DNA of 10,258 bases from an uncultured Prevotellaceae bacterium (GCA_937893145.1 CALBJW010000214.1:1-10258); one strand, 5' to 3'. Shown: positions 1 to 7,415, numbered from the stretch's first letter. The notes: generated by a model from the letters alone, not told the origin. Made by a program: numbers and translations.

Positions 1-1908
1 GCTAATGTGCGTGAGGTGATGTGTGCCTACAATCGTTATGAGGGCAAGCCATGCTGTACAAGCGACCGCCTGCTTGTCGATATCCTTCGTCGTAAGTGGG
101 ATTATAAGGCTATCGTACTTACCGACTGCGATGCTATCAACAACTTCTACAATAAAGGTCAGCACGAAACTCACCCTGGTCCGCTTGAGGCTTCGGTTGA
201 TGCTGTGCTCAACGGTACAGACCTTGAGTGTGGTAAGGTGTTCATGGTACTTACAGAGGCTCTGCAGAAGGGACTCATCCAGGAGTCAACTCTCGATGAA
301 CATCTCCGCAAGACACTCCTCGGTCGCTTCGAACTTGGTATGTTCGACCCAGCAGATCAGATTCCTTGGGCTAACCTCACACCTGATGTCATCAGTAGCG
401 AATCAAACAACGACCTCGCCACTCAGGCTGCTCGTGAGTCAATGGTGCTCCTCAAGAACAATGGCATCCTTCCTCTCTCAAAGGATAAGGTGAAGACTAT
501 CGCAGTAGTAGGTCCTAATGCTGATGATGTAGAACTGCTCAATGGTAACTATGGCGGCACTCCATCTGCCAATCATAAGCATTCGCTTCTCGAGGGAATA
601 AAGAATGCTTTGCCTAATGCAAATGTGATTTATCATAAGGCTTGCACACTGGCTGACGAATACAATACATTCAATCATCTTGGCGATTTCAATGATGGTC
701 AGGGTGTTCTTGTTGAGTTCTGGAACAATAAGGAGTTGCAGGGCAAACCAGATGTGACAGGATATTATAAGGAGTTGAACTTCTCGACCTTTGGTGGATG
801 GGGATTTGCCCAGGGCATCAGCACAGACAACCTCTCACTTCGTGTCACAGGTAAGTACAAGGCAGGCTTCACTGGCGAAATGAAGTATTCGCTCTCTACC
901 GACAATGGCTATATCCTCAAGGTGAATGGTGAAGTTGTTGAGGAGGCTAAGGCTGGAAACGGCAGACGAGGATTCGGATTTGGCAGAAGAGTAGAGTATA
1001 AGTCATTCCCTGTAAAGGAAGGTGAAACCTACGATGTAGAAATAGAGTACCGCCGTGGTAGTGGCAACTTCGCCATGTTCCGTGGTGAGATATGCGAACG
1101 CAAACTCGTTGACTTTACCGACATTCAGAATGATGTAAAGAATGCAGATGCAATCATCGTGATAGGTGGTATCTCTGCTCGTATGGAGGGTGAAGGTGGT
1201 GATAAGGCTGACATCGAACTTCCAAAGGTTCAGCAGCGACTCCTTCAGGCTATGCGTGCTACAGGTCGCCCTGTCATCATGGTCAACTGCTCAGGTTCTG
1301 CTATCGCATTCGGTAGCGTGGAGAAGGAATACGATGCTCTCATTCAGGCATGGTATGCAGGTCAGGGTGGTGCAAAGGCACTTGCTGATGTCATCTTTGG
1401 TGACTACAACCCTTCGGGCAAACTCCCTGTGACATTCTACGCATCAAACGATGACCTTCCAGACTTCCTCGACTATAGCATGGAAAACCGTACCTACCGC
1501 TACTTCACAGGCACACCTCTCTATGCCTTCGGCTACGGTATGTCATATACTTCGTTTGCCTACGGAAAGGCAAAGCTCTCCAAGTCATCGATGAAGGCAA
1601 ACGGCAAGGTTACAGTGACTGTCCCTGTAACCAATACAGGTTCACGCGAGGGTGAAGAAATCGTTCAGGTATATGTCAAGGCTCTCGACTATCCAGAAGC
1701 ACCACTCAAATCGCTCAAGGGATTCAAGAAGATTAAGCTTGCTCCAGGTGAGACTGGCAAGGCTGTCATCACTCTTGATGGCGAGTCGTTTGAATACTAC
1801 GACCCATCTATCGACGAACTCTCTACTCGTTCAGGTCGTTATCAGATACTCTACGGAAGTTCTTCTCTTGACAAGGACCTCAAGACTCTCGACTTCGTGG
1901 TGAAATAA
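1..1908 (+). CDS. Glycoside hydrolase family 3 beta-glycosidase with PA14 domain (5' truncated by window)
   Basis: Exo-acting beta-glycosidase, probably beta-glucosidase or beta-xylosidase, releasing terminal sugars from plant oligosaccharides. The reading frame is open from base 1, so the true start lies upstream and roughly the first third of the protein is missing; 635 codons are visible. Residue numbers count from the first visible codon. The end of the (beta/alpha)8 domain shows MCAYN at 7-11 and the nucleophile motif VLTDCDAI with Asp42. A PA14 insert spans about 238-367 inside the C-terminal alpha/beta sandwich, as in PA14-containing GH3 enzymes. The sandwich resumes with DAIIVIGG; EGEGGDK follows at 396-402 and holds the candidate acid/base Glu. 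NPSGKLPVTFY and FGYGMSYTSF follow, then a fibronectin-III-like end with EEIVQVYV. A signal peptide cannot be judged. Six nucleotides separate it from the next gene, implying co-transcription. Family assignment is secure; substrate is inference. Confidence 0.95.
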   Translation, partial: ANVREVMCAYNRYEGKPCCTSDRLLVDILRRKWDYKAIVLTDCDAINNFYNKGQHETHPGPLEASVDAVLNGTDLECGKVFMVLTEALQKGLIQESTLDEHLRKTLLGRFELGMFDPADQIPWANLTPDVISSESNNDLATQAARESMVLLKNNGILPLSKDKVKTIAVVGPNADDVELLNGNYGGTPSANHKHSLLEGIKNALPNANVIYHKACTLADEYNTFNHLGDFNDGQGVLVEFWNNKELQGKPDVTGYYKELNFSTFGGWGFAQGISTDNLSLRVTGKYKAGFTGEMKYSLSTDNGYILKVNGEVVEEAKAGNGRRGFGFGRRVEYKSFPVKEGETYDVEIEYRRGSGNFAMFRGEICERKLVDFTDIQNDVKNADAIIVIGGISARMEGEGGDKADIELPKVQQRLLQAMRATGRPVIMVNCSGSAIAFGSVEKEYDALIQAWYAGQGGAKALADVIFGDYNPSGKLPVTFYASNDDLPDFLDYSMENRTYRYFTGTPLYAFGYGMSYTSFAYGKAKLSKSSMKANGKVTVTVPVTNTGSREGEEIVQVYVKALDYPEAPLKSLKGFKKIKLAPGETGKAVITLDGESFEYYDPSIDELSTRSGRYQILYGSSSLDKDLKTLDFVVK

Positions 1909-1914
1909 TATCAA

Positions 1915-2253
1915 ATGGAACAACAAGAAATAACAATCTCCGAAGCACAGAAGATGGTGGACACCTGGATTCATACCTACGGTGTCCGCTACTTCTCCGA
2001 ACTGACCAACATGGCTGTCCTCACCGAAGAGGTCGGCGAACTTGCTCGCATCATCTCCCGCAAGTATGGCGACCAGTCCTTCAAACCAGGCGAGAGCGAT
2101 GATCCCTCAGAAGAGATGGCAGACATCCTCTGGGTTCTGCTCTGCCTTGCCAACCAAACAGGCATTGATCTCACCGAAGCCCTGCGCCAGAGTTTCGAGA
2201 AGAAGACTTCGAGAGATAAGGACCGTCATAAGAATAATCCGAAACTTAAGTGA
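1915..2253 (+). CDS. MazG-like nucleotide pyrophosphohydrolase
   Basis: A 112-residue all-alpha NTP pyrophosphohydrolase of the MazG/YpjD type, which hydrolyses (d)NTPs to monophosphate and pyrophosphate using Mg2+, usually as house-cleaning of non-canonical nucleotides. Visible metal-binding motifs are EEVGE (residues 38-42, the EExxE motif) and EEMAD (66-70, supplying ExxD with Glu67 and Asp70). The length fits the single-domain subfamily rather than the roughly 260-residue two-domain MazG. The C-terminus is lysine rich (KKTSRDKDRHKNNPKLK). The ATG at 1915 is the only sensible start, 6 nt after the GH3 stop, with no Shine-Dalgarno sequence, as usual in Bacteroidota. It probably shares the GH3 transcript although no functional link is obvious. 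The exact nucleotide substrate cannot be read from sequence; the motif-based family call is strong. Confidence 0.88.
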   Translation: MEQQEITISEAQKMVDTWIHTYGVRYFSELTNMAVLTEEVGELARIISRKYGDQSFKPGESDDPSEEMADILWVLLCLANQTGIDLTEALRQSFEKKTSRDKDRHKNNPKLK

Positions 2254-2297
2254 TGCTTCGTGGCTCAAGAAAAAAGATACCTCATAATGTTTGTGCA

Positions 2298-2360
2298 ACA
2301 ATATATACTATCTTATCAAATAAGATAGTATATCTTCTGCAATAAGATAGTATATCTTAT
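2298..2360. repeat. Three 19-bp quasi-palindromes on a 22-bp period
   Basis: Units lie at 2298-2316, 2320-2338 and 2342-2360, separated by 3-bp spacers (caa and gca), so start-to-start spacing is exactly 22 bp twice. Unit 3, ATAAGATAGTATATCTTAT, is a perfect inverted repeat of 8-bp arms (ATAAGATA/TATCTTAT) around gta. Unit 2 matches unit 3 at 18 of 19 positions. Unit 1 is in the opposite orientation and matches the reverse complement at 17 of 19. Units 1 and 2 together also form a perfect 14-bp stem (2303-2316 with 2320-2333) with a 3-nt loop. The period of about two helical turns suits an array of protein-binding sites, but an RNA hairpin or a degenerate interspersed repeat is also possible. 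Confidence 0.8.
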
Positions 2361-2414
2361 TCCTCAATTATGCGGACGATATGCTCGCGGATTTTATTCC
2401 ACAAGTTTGTTTTG

Positions 2415-2495
2415 CGAGATTATGTTCATGCTCACTCGCTCATCGCCTATATATAATGGCGAATGAGCGGATGAACATGAACAAGTCTTATCTCG
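2415..2495. repeat. Long imperfect hairpin (inverted repeat)
   Basis: The left arm 2423-2447 pairs with 2458-2483 over 25 positions, with two mismatches, one G·T pair and one bulged A, around a 10-nt A/T loop (tatatataat, 2448-2457). A short internal loop follows, then an outer stem of CGAGAT (2415-2420) with ATCTCG (2490-2495). The structure is longer than an ordinary terminator and has no adjacent run of T. It could be a processed RNA hairpin, a small non-autonomous element, or a bidirectional transcription barrier between the convergent genes. Confidence 0.65.
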
Positions 2496-2531
2496 ACACA
2501 AGTGAACAAAGAGAACTTTTAAAGCCTTTTT

Positions 2532-2574
2532 AAAAACAGAAAATCAGCTGATAGGATGTGGATCTTATCAGCTG
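2532..2574 (-). terminator. Intrinsic terminator of the acyl-CoA synthetase operon
   Basis: Read on the minus strand, a hairpin with stem CAGCTGATA/TATCAGCTG (plus-strand 2566-2574 and 2545-2553) starts 6 nt beyond the stop codon at 2581. It is followed by ATTTTCTGTTTTT. Stem plus T-rich tail in this position fits rho-independent termination of the two-gene operon. On the plus strand the same stem is followed by AAATTTTT, so it may also stop transcripts from the opposite side. Confidence 0.75.
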
Positions 2575-2580
2575 AAATTT

Positions 2581-4185
2581 TTACTTATACAAATATCTTC
2601 TCACGCTACGCTTTGGAGTCTTCTCAAATTCCTCGTGAAGTTCGAGGGCTGAGAGTTGGGCAAACTTAGGGAGTTGCTGGTTTACGACCTTCTTGTAGCG
2701 GTCGAGTGAGGCTTCGAGTTGCTCTTGGGTGATGTGCTTCTGGCGCATTGATGCTTCGGAGATATAGACAAGTGCTATGAATTTCTCGCCTCGTTGTACA
2801 ACGATTGTCTCTTCGAAGATGGTCTGCGTGAGGATGACATCCTCAATCTCTTCAGGATAGACATTCTGTCCGCTGGCACTGAGGAGCATGGTCTTCTTGC
2901 GACCACGAATGAAGATGTTGCCTTCCTTGTCGATGGTTCCGAGGTCGCCTGTGTGAAGCCAGTGGTCTTCGTCGAATGCTTCGGCAGTCTCTTCTGGATT
3001 CTTGTAGTAGCCAAGCATCACGTTTGCTCCCTTTGTGAGGATTTCGCCTGCTACGTTCTCAGGGTCGCTGCTGTCTATCTTAACTTGCATACGGCGGATG
3101 ACCTTACCGCATGAACCCTTAACATACTTGTCAAATCCTTCGTAGGCAATGAGTGGTCCGCACTCTGTCATTCCATAGCCTACGGTATAAGGGAACTTAA
3201 TCTTCTTGAGGAATTCCTCGACCTCCTTGTTGAATGCTGCACCTCCAATGACTGCCCCCTGTATGTTGCCACCGAATGCCTGAAGGAGTTTGTTGCGAAT
3301 CTGCTTGTGAACGATGGAGCGAACACCAGGAATGGCGAGAAGTCGCTTGATCTTCGGTGTGCGAAGCATAGGGAACACTTTGGTCTGCACAATCTTCTCG
3401 ATTACGAGAGGCACACAAACTATCATGATAGGTTTGATTTGCTGGAATGCCTCAAGCACTATCTTTGGCGAAGGAACCTTTGTGAGGAAATGGACGTGTG
3501 CGCCGATAAGTGTGCCGTACATGAATTCGAATGCAAAACCAAGCATGTGACTCATAGGGAGGAGTGGCATGATGTTGGAATGCATAGGGATGCTAAGTCG
3601 TTCGTCAACGAAGACTGCATTAGCCCAGATGCTTCGGTATGGAAGCATAACTCCCTTTGAACGACCTGTAGAACCACTTGTGTAGCTGATAAGTGCAAGG
3701 TCGTTTGCGCTGTCGCGGAAGAAGCTTACGTTTGATGGTTTTACCTTCTGGAACTCAGAGATAGGATGGAGGTTCTTGCCGCTTGCAAGTGAGAAATTGG
3801 AGATGTCCATTCCATCAGGGAATTCATCGATGAGGCGTGGACCACACATCATGAGTTTTGAACCTGAGTGCTGGTAGATGTTGTGTATCTGTTCTGGGCT
3901 AAAGTCCGAAAGGATTGGTACTGCCACAGCTCCGTATGTCATGATAGCCATCATGGAGATGCCCCATCTACTACTGTTCTTGTCACACAGAGCGATGCGG
4001 TCTGTGCGCTTGATTCCAAGGTCTTCAAATATGGCATGAAGGCGACAGATGTGCATGTACACCTCACCGTATGTGAAACTTGTGTCTGTTCCGTAGTCGG
4101 AATAGGCAGGGTACTTCCAGTTGTGCTTGAATGAGTATTCAATCAAATCAAGAAGTGATGTATTTCGTGTCTTTAAGTTTCCCAT
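2581..4185 (-). CDS. AMP-forming long-chain acyl-CoA synthetase family protein (downstream copy)
   Basis: A 534-residue ANL-superfamily ligase (FadD-like) that should activate a carboxylic acid, probably a fatty acid, with ATP to acyl-AMP and then transfer it to CoA. Visible motifs are the phosphate-binding loop YTSGSTGRSKG (168-178), YGMTECGP (337-344), HTGDLG (411-416, ribose-binding Asp), the hinge RGRKK (427-431) and SGQNVYPEEIE (438-448). There is no signal peptide or membrane segment, so it is probably cytosolic. It is the second gene of the operon, 8 nt after the stop of a close paralog, with no Shine-Dalgarno sequence before its ATG. The C-terminal A10 region reads EKTPKRSVRR: Ser527 sits where I would align the catalytic lysine, with Lys525 two residues earlier. 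Acyl chain and acceptor cannot be deduced; an acyl-ACP or other acyl-adenylate role is possible. Confidence 0.92.
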   Translation of the reverse strand: MGNLKTRNTSLLDLIEYSFKHNWKYPAYSDYGTDTSFTYGEVYMHICRLHAIFEDLGIKRTDRIALCDKNSSRWGISMMAIMTYGAVAVPILSDFSPEQIHNIYQHSGSKLMMCGPRLIDEFPDGMDISNFSLASGKNLHPISEFQKVKPSNVSFFRDSANDLALISYTSGSTGRSKGVMLPYRSIWANAVFVDERLSIPMHSNIMPLLPMSHMLGFAFEFMYGTLIGAHVHFLTKVPSPKIVLEAFQQIKPIMIVCVPLVIEKIVQTKVFPMLRTPKIKRLLAIPGVRSIVHKQIRNKLLQAFGGNIQGAVIGGAAFNKEVEEFLKKIKFPYTVGYGMTECGPLIAYEGFDKYVKGSCGKVIRRMQVKIDSSDPENVAGEILTKGANVMLGYYKNPEETAEAFDEDHWLHTGDLGTIDKEGNIFIRGRKKTMLLSASGQNVYPEEIEDVILTQTIFEETIVVQRGEKFIALVYISEASMRQKHITQEQLEASLDRYKKVVNQQLPKFAQLSALELHEEFEKTPKRSVRRYLYK

Positions 4186-4193
4186 TGTCTATC

Positions 4194-5819
4194 TTATTTA
4201 TATAAGTAACGACGTATGCTGCGCTTTGGAGTCTTCTCGAACTCCTGCTCCTGAACTTCAAAGGCGGTGATGTTAGCAAACTTAGGCAGTGCAACATTTA
4301 TTTCCTTCTTGTACTGGTCGAGGTTTGCAGTCATGGTCTCGCGAGTGAGTTCGTTAGCCTTGAGGCTATCATCTGAGATATAAACGAGTGCAACGAGTTT
4401 TTCACCACGTTGAACAACGACACATTCATCAAATATTGTGTTTGAAAGAATGATGTCCTCGATTTCTTCAGGGTAAACATTCTGTCCGTTTGCACCGAGA
4501 AGCATGGTTTTCTTACGACCACGGATGAAGATGTTGCCCTCCTTGTCAAGAGTGCCGAGATCGCCTGTGTGCAACCAACCGTCTTCATCTATTGCTTCAG
4601 CTGTCTCTTCTGGATTCTTATAGTAGCCAAGCATCACGTTTGTACCCTTAGTGATGATTTCGCCAGGTGTGTGTTCTGGGTCTGGACTGTCAATCTTGAC
4701 TGTCATTCGAGGTGCAGCCTTTCCACAAGAATACTTTGCGAAATGTTGCCAATCTTCGTATCCAATGATTGGTCCACACTCTGTCATTCCATAGCCAACA
4801 GTGTATGGGAACTTAATCTTAGCGAGGAAATCCTCCACTTCTTTGCTGAATGCAGCACCGCCAACAATGACCTCGTAGAACTCACCACCGAATGCATCAA
4901 CGAGTTGCTGACGAATCTTGTTGTAGATGATAGAGTTCACCACTGGTAACTTGAGCAATGCTTTCATCTTTGGTTTGCGGATGATAGGGAAGACCTTTCC
5001 TGTTACCACCTTTTCTATAATAAGAGGAACAGCAATGACAATGGCTGGCTTGATTTCGCCGAATGCCTTGATGATAATTGCTGGACTTGGAGTCTTTGTG
5101 AGGTAGTGAACGTGGCAACCAATGCAGAACTCATACATGAAGTCGAAGGCGAAGCCGTACATGTGAGCCATTGGAAGGATTGCCATTGTGCGGCAATGAG
5201 CTGGGAGGCCGAGAACTTCATCAGCGAAAATCACGTTCGACCAAATGCTTCGGTAAGGAAGCATAACACCCTTCGAACGACCTGTTGAACCACTTGTATA
5301 ACTGATGAGCGCAAGTCCATCAGGGTCTTCACGGAAGTAGTTTACGTCTTCTGGCTTAATATCCTTGAAGTCTTCGATAGGGAAATTGATGTCGCTGTTG
5401 ATGAGAGTTAGGTCTTCAATGTCCAAAACGTCTTTGATTCCAGTATCCTTTGCTGTCTTAAGACTACAAATCATAAGGCGAGCATCGGAATGCTTATAGA
5501 TGTTCAGAATCTGATCTGTGTGAAAATCGGACAAGATTGGAACTACAACAGTACCGTATGTGATAACGGAAATGAAACTGATAGCCCAGTGGCTGCTGTT
5601 CTTGTCACAAAGGGCAATCTTGTCGCCTGGCTGTATTCCTATCTTCTTGTATATGGCATGAAGACGGGCAATCTGCTTTGCAACATCACCGTATGTGTAT
5701 GCCTTCTCAGTTCCATAGTCTGTGTATGCTGGGTAGTTCCAGTTCTGCTTCAATGTCTTTTCAAAGAGACCAAGAAGCGATGTGTCGTTTTCATTAAATG
5801 ATCTAATCTTTACTTTCAT
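4194..5819 (-). CDS. AMP-forming long-chain acyl-CoA synthetase family protein (upstream copy)
   Basis: First gene of the operon; 541 residues, colinear with and closely similar to the downstream paralog, indicating tandem duplication. It should carry out ATP-dependent adenylation and thioesterification of a carboxylic acid in the cytosol. Motifs: YTSGSTGRSKG (174-184), YGMTECGP (343-350), HTGDLG (417-422), RGRKK and NGQNVYPEEIE. The copies are nearly identical around these motifs. They differ most in the N-terminal tip, the segment at about 115-160, and the 485-525 region, so substrate preference may have diverged. The C-terminus EKTPKRSIRRYLYK has Ser534 at the expected A10 lysine position, as in the paralog. 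The start at 5819 lies about 23 nt below the predicted transcription start. The promoter at 5848-5878 is strong-looking, and the pair ends at the terminator near 2545-2574. Confidence 0.93.
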   Translation of the reverse strand: MKVKIRSFNENDTSLLGLFEKTLKQNWNYPAYTDYGTEKAYTYGDVAKQIARLHAIYKKIGIQPGDKIALCDKNSSHWAISFISVITYGTVVVPILSDFHTDQILNIYKHSDARLMICSLKTAKDTGIKDVLDIEDLTLINSDINFPIEDFKDIKPEDVNYFREDPDGLALISYTSGSTGRSKGVMLPYRSIWSNVIFADEVLGLPAHCRTMAILPMAHMYGFAFDFMYEFCIGCHVHYLTKTPSPAIIIKAFGEIKPAIVIAVPLIIEKVVTGKVFPIIRKPKMKALLKLPVVNSIIYNKIRQQLVDAFGGEFYEVIVGGAAFSKEVEDFLAKIKFPYTVGYGMTECGPIIGYEDWQHFAKYSCGKAAPRMTVKIDSPDPEHTPGEIITKGTNVMLGYYKNPEETAEAIDEDGWLHTGDLGTLDKEGNIFIRGRKKTMLLGANGQNVYPEEIEDIILSNTIFDECVVVQRGEKLVALVYISDDSLKANELTRETMTANLDQYKKEINVALPKFANITAFEVQEQEFEKTPKRSIRRYLYK

Positions 5820-5847
5820 GGGATTGCTCGTTTTTGTTCAATCTGTG

Positions 5848-5878
5848 CAAAAATAGTAAATGTTAGTCTGTTTTCAAA
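5848..5878 (-). promoter_or_regulatory. Bacteroidetes-type promoter of the acyl-CoA synthetase operon
   Basis: On the minus strand TTTG (plus-strand 5875-5878) is followed after 19 bp by TATTTTTG (5848-5855), matching the -33 TTTG / -7 TAnnTTTG consensus of the Bacteroidetes primary sigma factor. The predicted start near 5841-5843 leaves a leader of about 23 nt before the ATG at 5819. Confidence 0.8.
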
Positions 5879-5904
5879 ATATTTATCAAAAAAACTCGGT
5901 TTTC

Positions 5905-5936
5905 TTTGTTTCATTGCCTTAAAAACCGTATTTTTG
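5905..5936 (+). promoter_or_regulatory. Bacteroidetes-type promoter of the GH28-like gene
   Basis: TTTG (5905-5908) and TATTTTTG (5929-5936) are separated by 20 bp, matching the -33/-7 consensus. The predicted start near 5942 gives a leader of about 65 nt before ATG 6008. The first 11 bases of the -7 region (TATTTTTGCAC) are identical to those of the divergent promoter. Confidence 0.8.
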
Positions 5937-6007
5937 CACTTATGAAGGCGATATGCGACTCAAATCGTCTTTGTTTTGACTATTAATTGAAATCAATTAA
6001 CTCTATA

Positions 6008-7390
6008 ATGATGAAACGTATATCAATACTAATTCTTTTGGCTCTTTGTTCGATTGTGCAGTTAAATGCTCAGGGCATTTACAACGTGATGAAGTTTGGA
6101 GCGAAGGGTGATGGCAAGACAGACGACGCAAAGGCTATCCAGAAAGCTATCGACGTGTGTACACAGAAGGGTGGTGGACAGGTGCTGTTTCCTACAGGAC
6201 ATACCTTCCTTGCTGGTCCTTTGGAGATAAAAAGCAATGTAGAACTCCATTTGGCAGTAAATTCCACATTGAAGTGTAACCCCGACGAGAGCATATATAA
6301 GTTGAGTGCTTTCCGTGCAAACGAAGGCGAAGGTATGCTTTGGCTTTGGGCTAAGGGCGCAGAGAATATCGCTGTGTCCGGTCGTGGAACTATCGATGGT
6401 TCGGGCATCGACTTCATGGGTGCAGAACTTTTCGACAGTTACGAGCTGAAGCCTCTTGTCGATCCTAAGTTCGACCCTCGTCCTCATGTGCTTACTCTTG
6501 AGGATGTTCATAACATACGTATCAAGGATGTGACAATATGCAACGGTGCTTACTGGACTGTTCACCTTATAGGTTGTAAGGATGCAGTGATTGATGGTAT
6601 CTCGCTGATGAACAACCTTAAGATTCGTAATGGCGATGGCATTGACCTTGACCATTCTAAGCATGTAAGAATATCTAATTGCTACATCACAAGTGGTGAC
6701 GACTGCATCTGCCTAAAGAATAGAAGAGAGTTTGCAGAATATGGTTCTTGTCATGACATTGTAGTGACAAACTGCACCATGACTTCTCGCTCTTGTGCTA
6801 TTAAGATTGGCTCAGAGAATATGGATAGCATTCGCAATGTCCTTTTTGATAATTGTATTGTTACTGCCTCAAATCGAGGTTTAGGCATACAGAATCGTGA
6901 TGAGGGAACAGTAACAAATGTTACGTTCTCGAATATGATTGTTGACTGCCAGCTCTGGAGTGATGTATGGTGGGGCAAGGCAGAACCGATTTATGTTACA
7001 AGTTATCCTCGTGCTGTAGGTAATCACAAGGATGCAGGTTGGCGTTTCCCTAAGGGTGCAACAGAAGGCAAATGCGGTGATGTTAGCAATATCGTATTTA
7101 GCAACATTAATTGTATAAGTGAGAATGGTTGCTTCATCGGCGGTGATGTAGCAGGGAAAGTTCACGACATCATATTCCGAGATGTTGACCTTACATTCAA
7201 GCGAATGACAGATTATCCACTTGGTGTTTATGACCGTCGTCCATGTCTTGGTGAGGGCTTCATCAAGGGCAATACATACGCTGTTGTTATCGACAACGCT
7301 GAGGTGATTGGAGCAGAGGATGTGAATGTCAAGTTCGACAACAACTTCCCTAAGGCTGCCTATGCCGACAAGGTCCTCATCGCCAAGTAA
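6008..7390 (+). CDS. GH28-like (polygalacturonase-superfamily) secreted hydrolase
   Basis: A 460-residue right-handed parallel beta-helix protein of the polygalacturonase superfamily, predicted to act on pectin-type polysaccharide outside the cytoplasm. The start is the ATG at 6008 (6011 is also possible). It gives a signal peptide, MMKR followed by a hydrophobic run, with likely cleavage after LNA at 19-21. The mature protein opens with the family's YNVMKFGAKGDGKTDD. Of the GH28 active-site signatures, NGDGID (208-213, usually NTD) and GDD (230-232) are present. The usual HG site reads CA (263-264, in RSCAIKIGS), and the usual RIK reads GIQ (293-295). It may therefore belong to a divergent subfamily with a different substrate or mechanism. 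It has its own promoter and is divergent from the acyl-CoA synthetases; a rhamnose mutarotase gene lies two genes downstream. The fold assignment is strong, catalytic activity less so. Confidence 0.88.
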   Translation: MMKRISILILLALCSIVQLNAQGIYNVMKFGAKGDGKTDDAKAIQKAIDVCTQKGGGQVLFPTGHTFLAGPLEIKSNVELHLAVNSTLKCNPDESIYKLSAFRANEGEGMLWLWAKGAENIAVSGRGTIDGSGIDFMGAELFDSYELKPLVDPKFDPRPHVLTLEDVHNIRIKDVTICNGAYWTVHLIGCKDAVIDGISLMNNLKIRNGDGIDLDHSKHVRISNCYITSGDDCICLKNRREFAEYGSCHDIVVTNCTMTSRSCAIKIGSENMDSIRNVLFDNCIVTASNRGLGIQNRDEGTVTNVTFSNMIVDCQLWSDVWWGKAEPIYVTSYPRAVGNHKDAGWRFPKGATEGKCGDVSNIVFSNINCISENGCFIGGDVAGKVHDIIFRDVDLTFKRMTDYPLGVYDRRPCLGEGFIKGNTYAVVIDNAEVIGAEDVNVKFDNNFPKAAYADKVLIAK

Positions 7391-7415
7391 GTCCTCATTA
7401 TCTCTCTCCCCCGTT

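Larger units (their letters stand above)
2254..2580. other. Gene-free gap between convergent genes, rich in inverted repeats
   Basis: These 327 nt separate the convergent ends of the MazG-like gene (+) and the acyl-CoA synthetase operon (-). I see no credible coding sequence. About 2254-2297 is featureless and A/T rich. Then come three 19-bp quasi-palindromes (2298-2360), an unremarkable stretch (2361-2414), a long imperfect hairpin (2415-2495), and the operon terminator (about 2532-2574). No TAnnTTTG promoter element stands out on either strand. Confidence 0.8.

Noticed and set aside
2298..2360. CRISPR array.
   Set aside because: Spacers are only 3 bp and the units are palindromic and partly inverted; there are no cas genes.
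5987..6007. Upstream TTG start adding seven residues to the GH28-like protein.
   Set aside because: The seven extra residues (MKSINSI) precede a complete signal peptide that begins properly at ATG 6008; TTG starts are rare and nothing supports it here.
6062..6664. 200-codon open frame on the minus strand inside the GH28-like gene.
   Set aside because: It lies fully antisense to a well-supported family member, and its translation shows no recognisable domain and an atypical Cys/Thr/His-rich composition.
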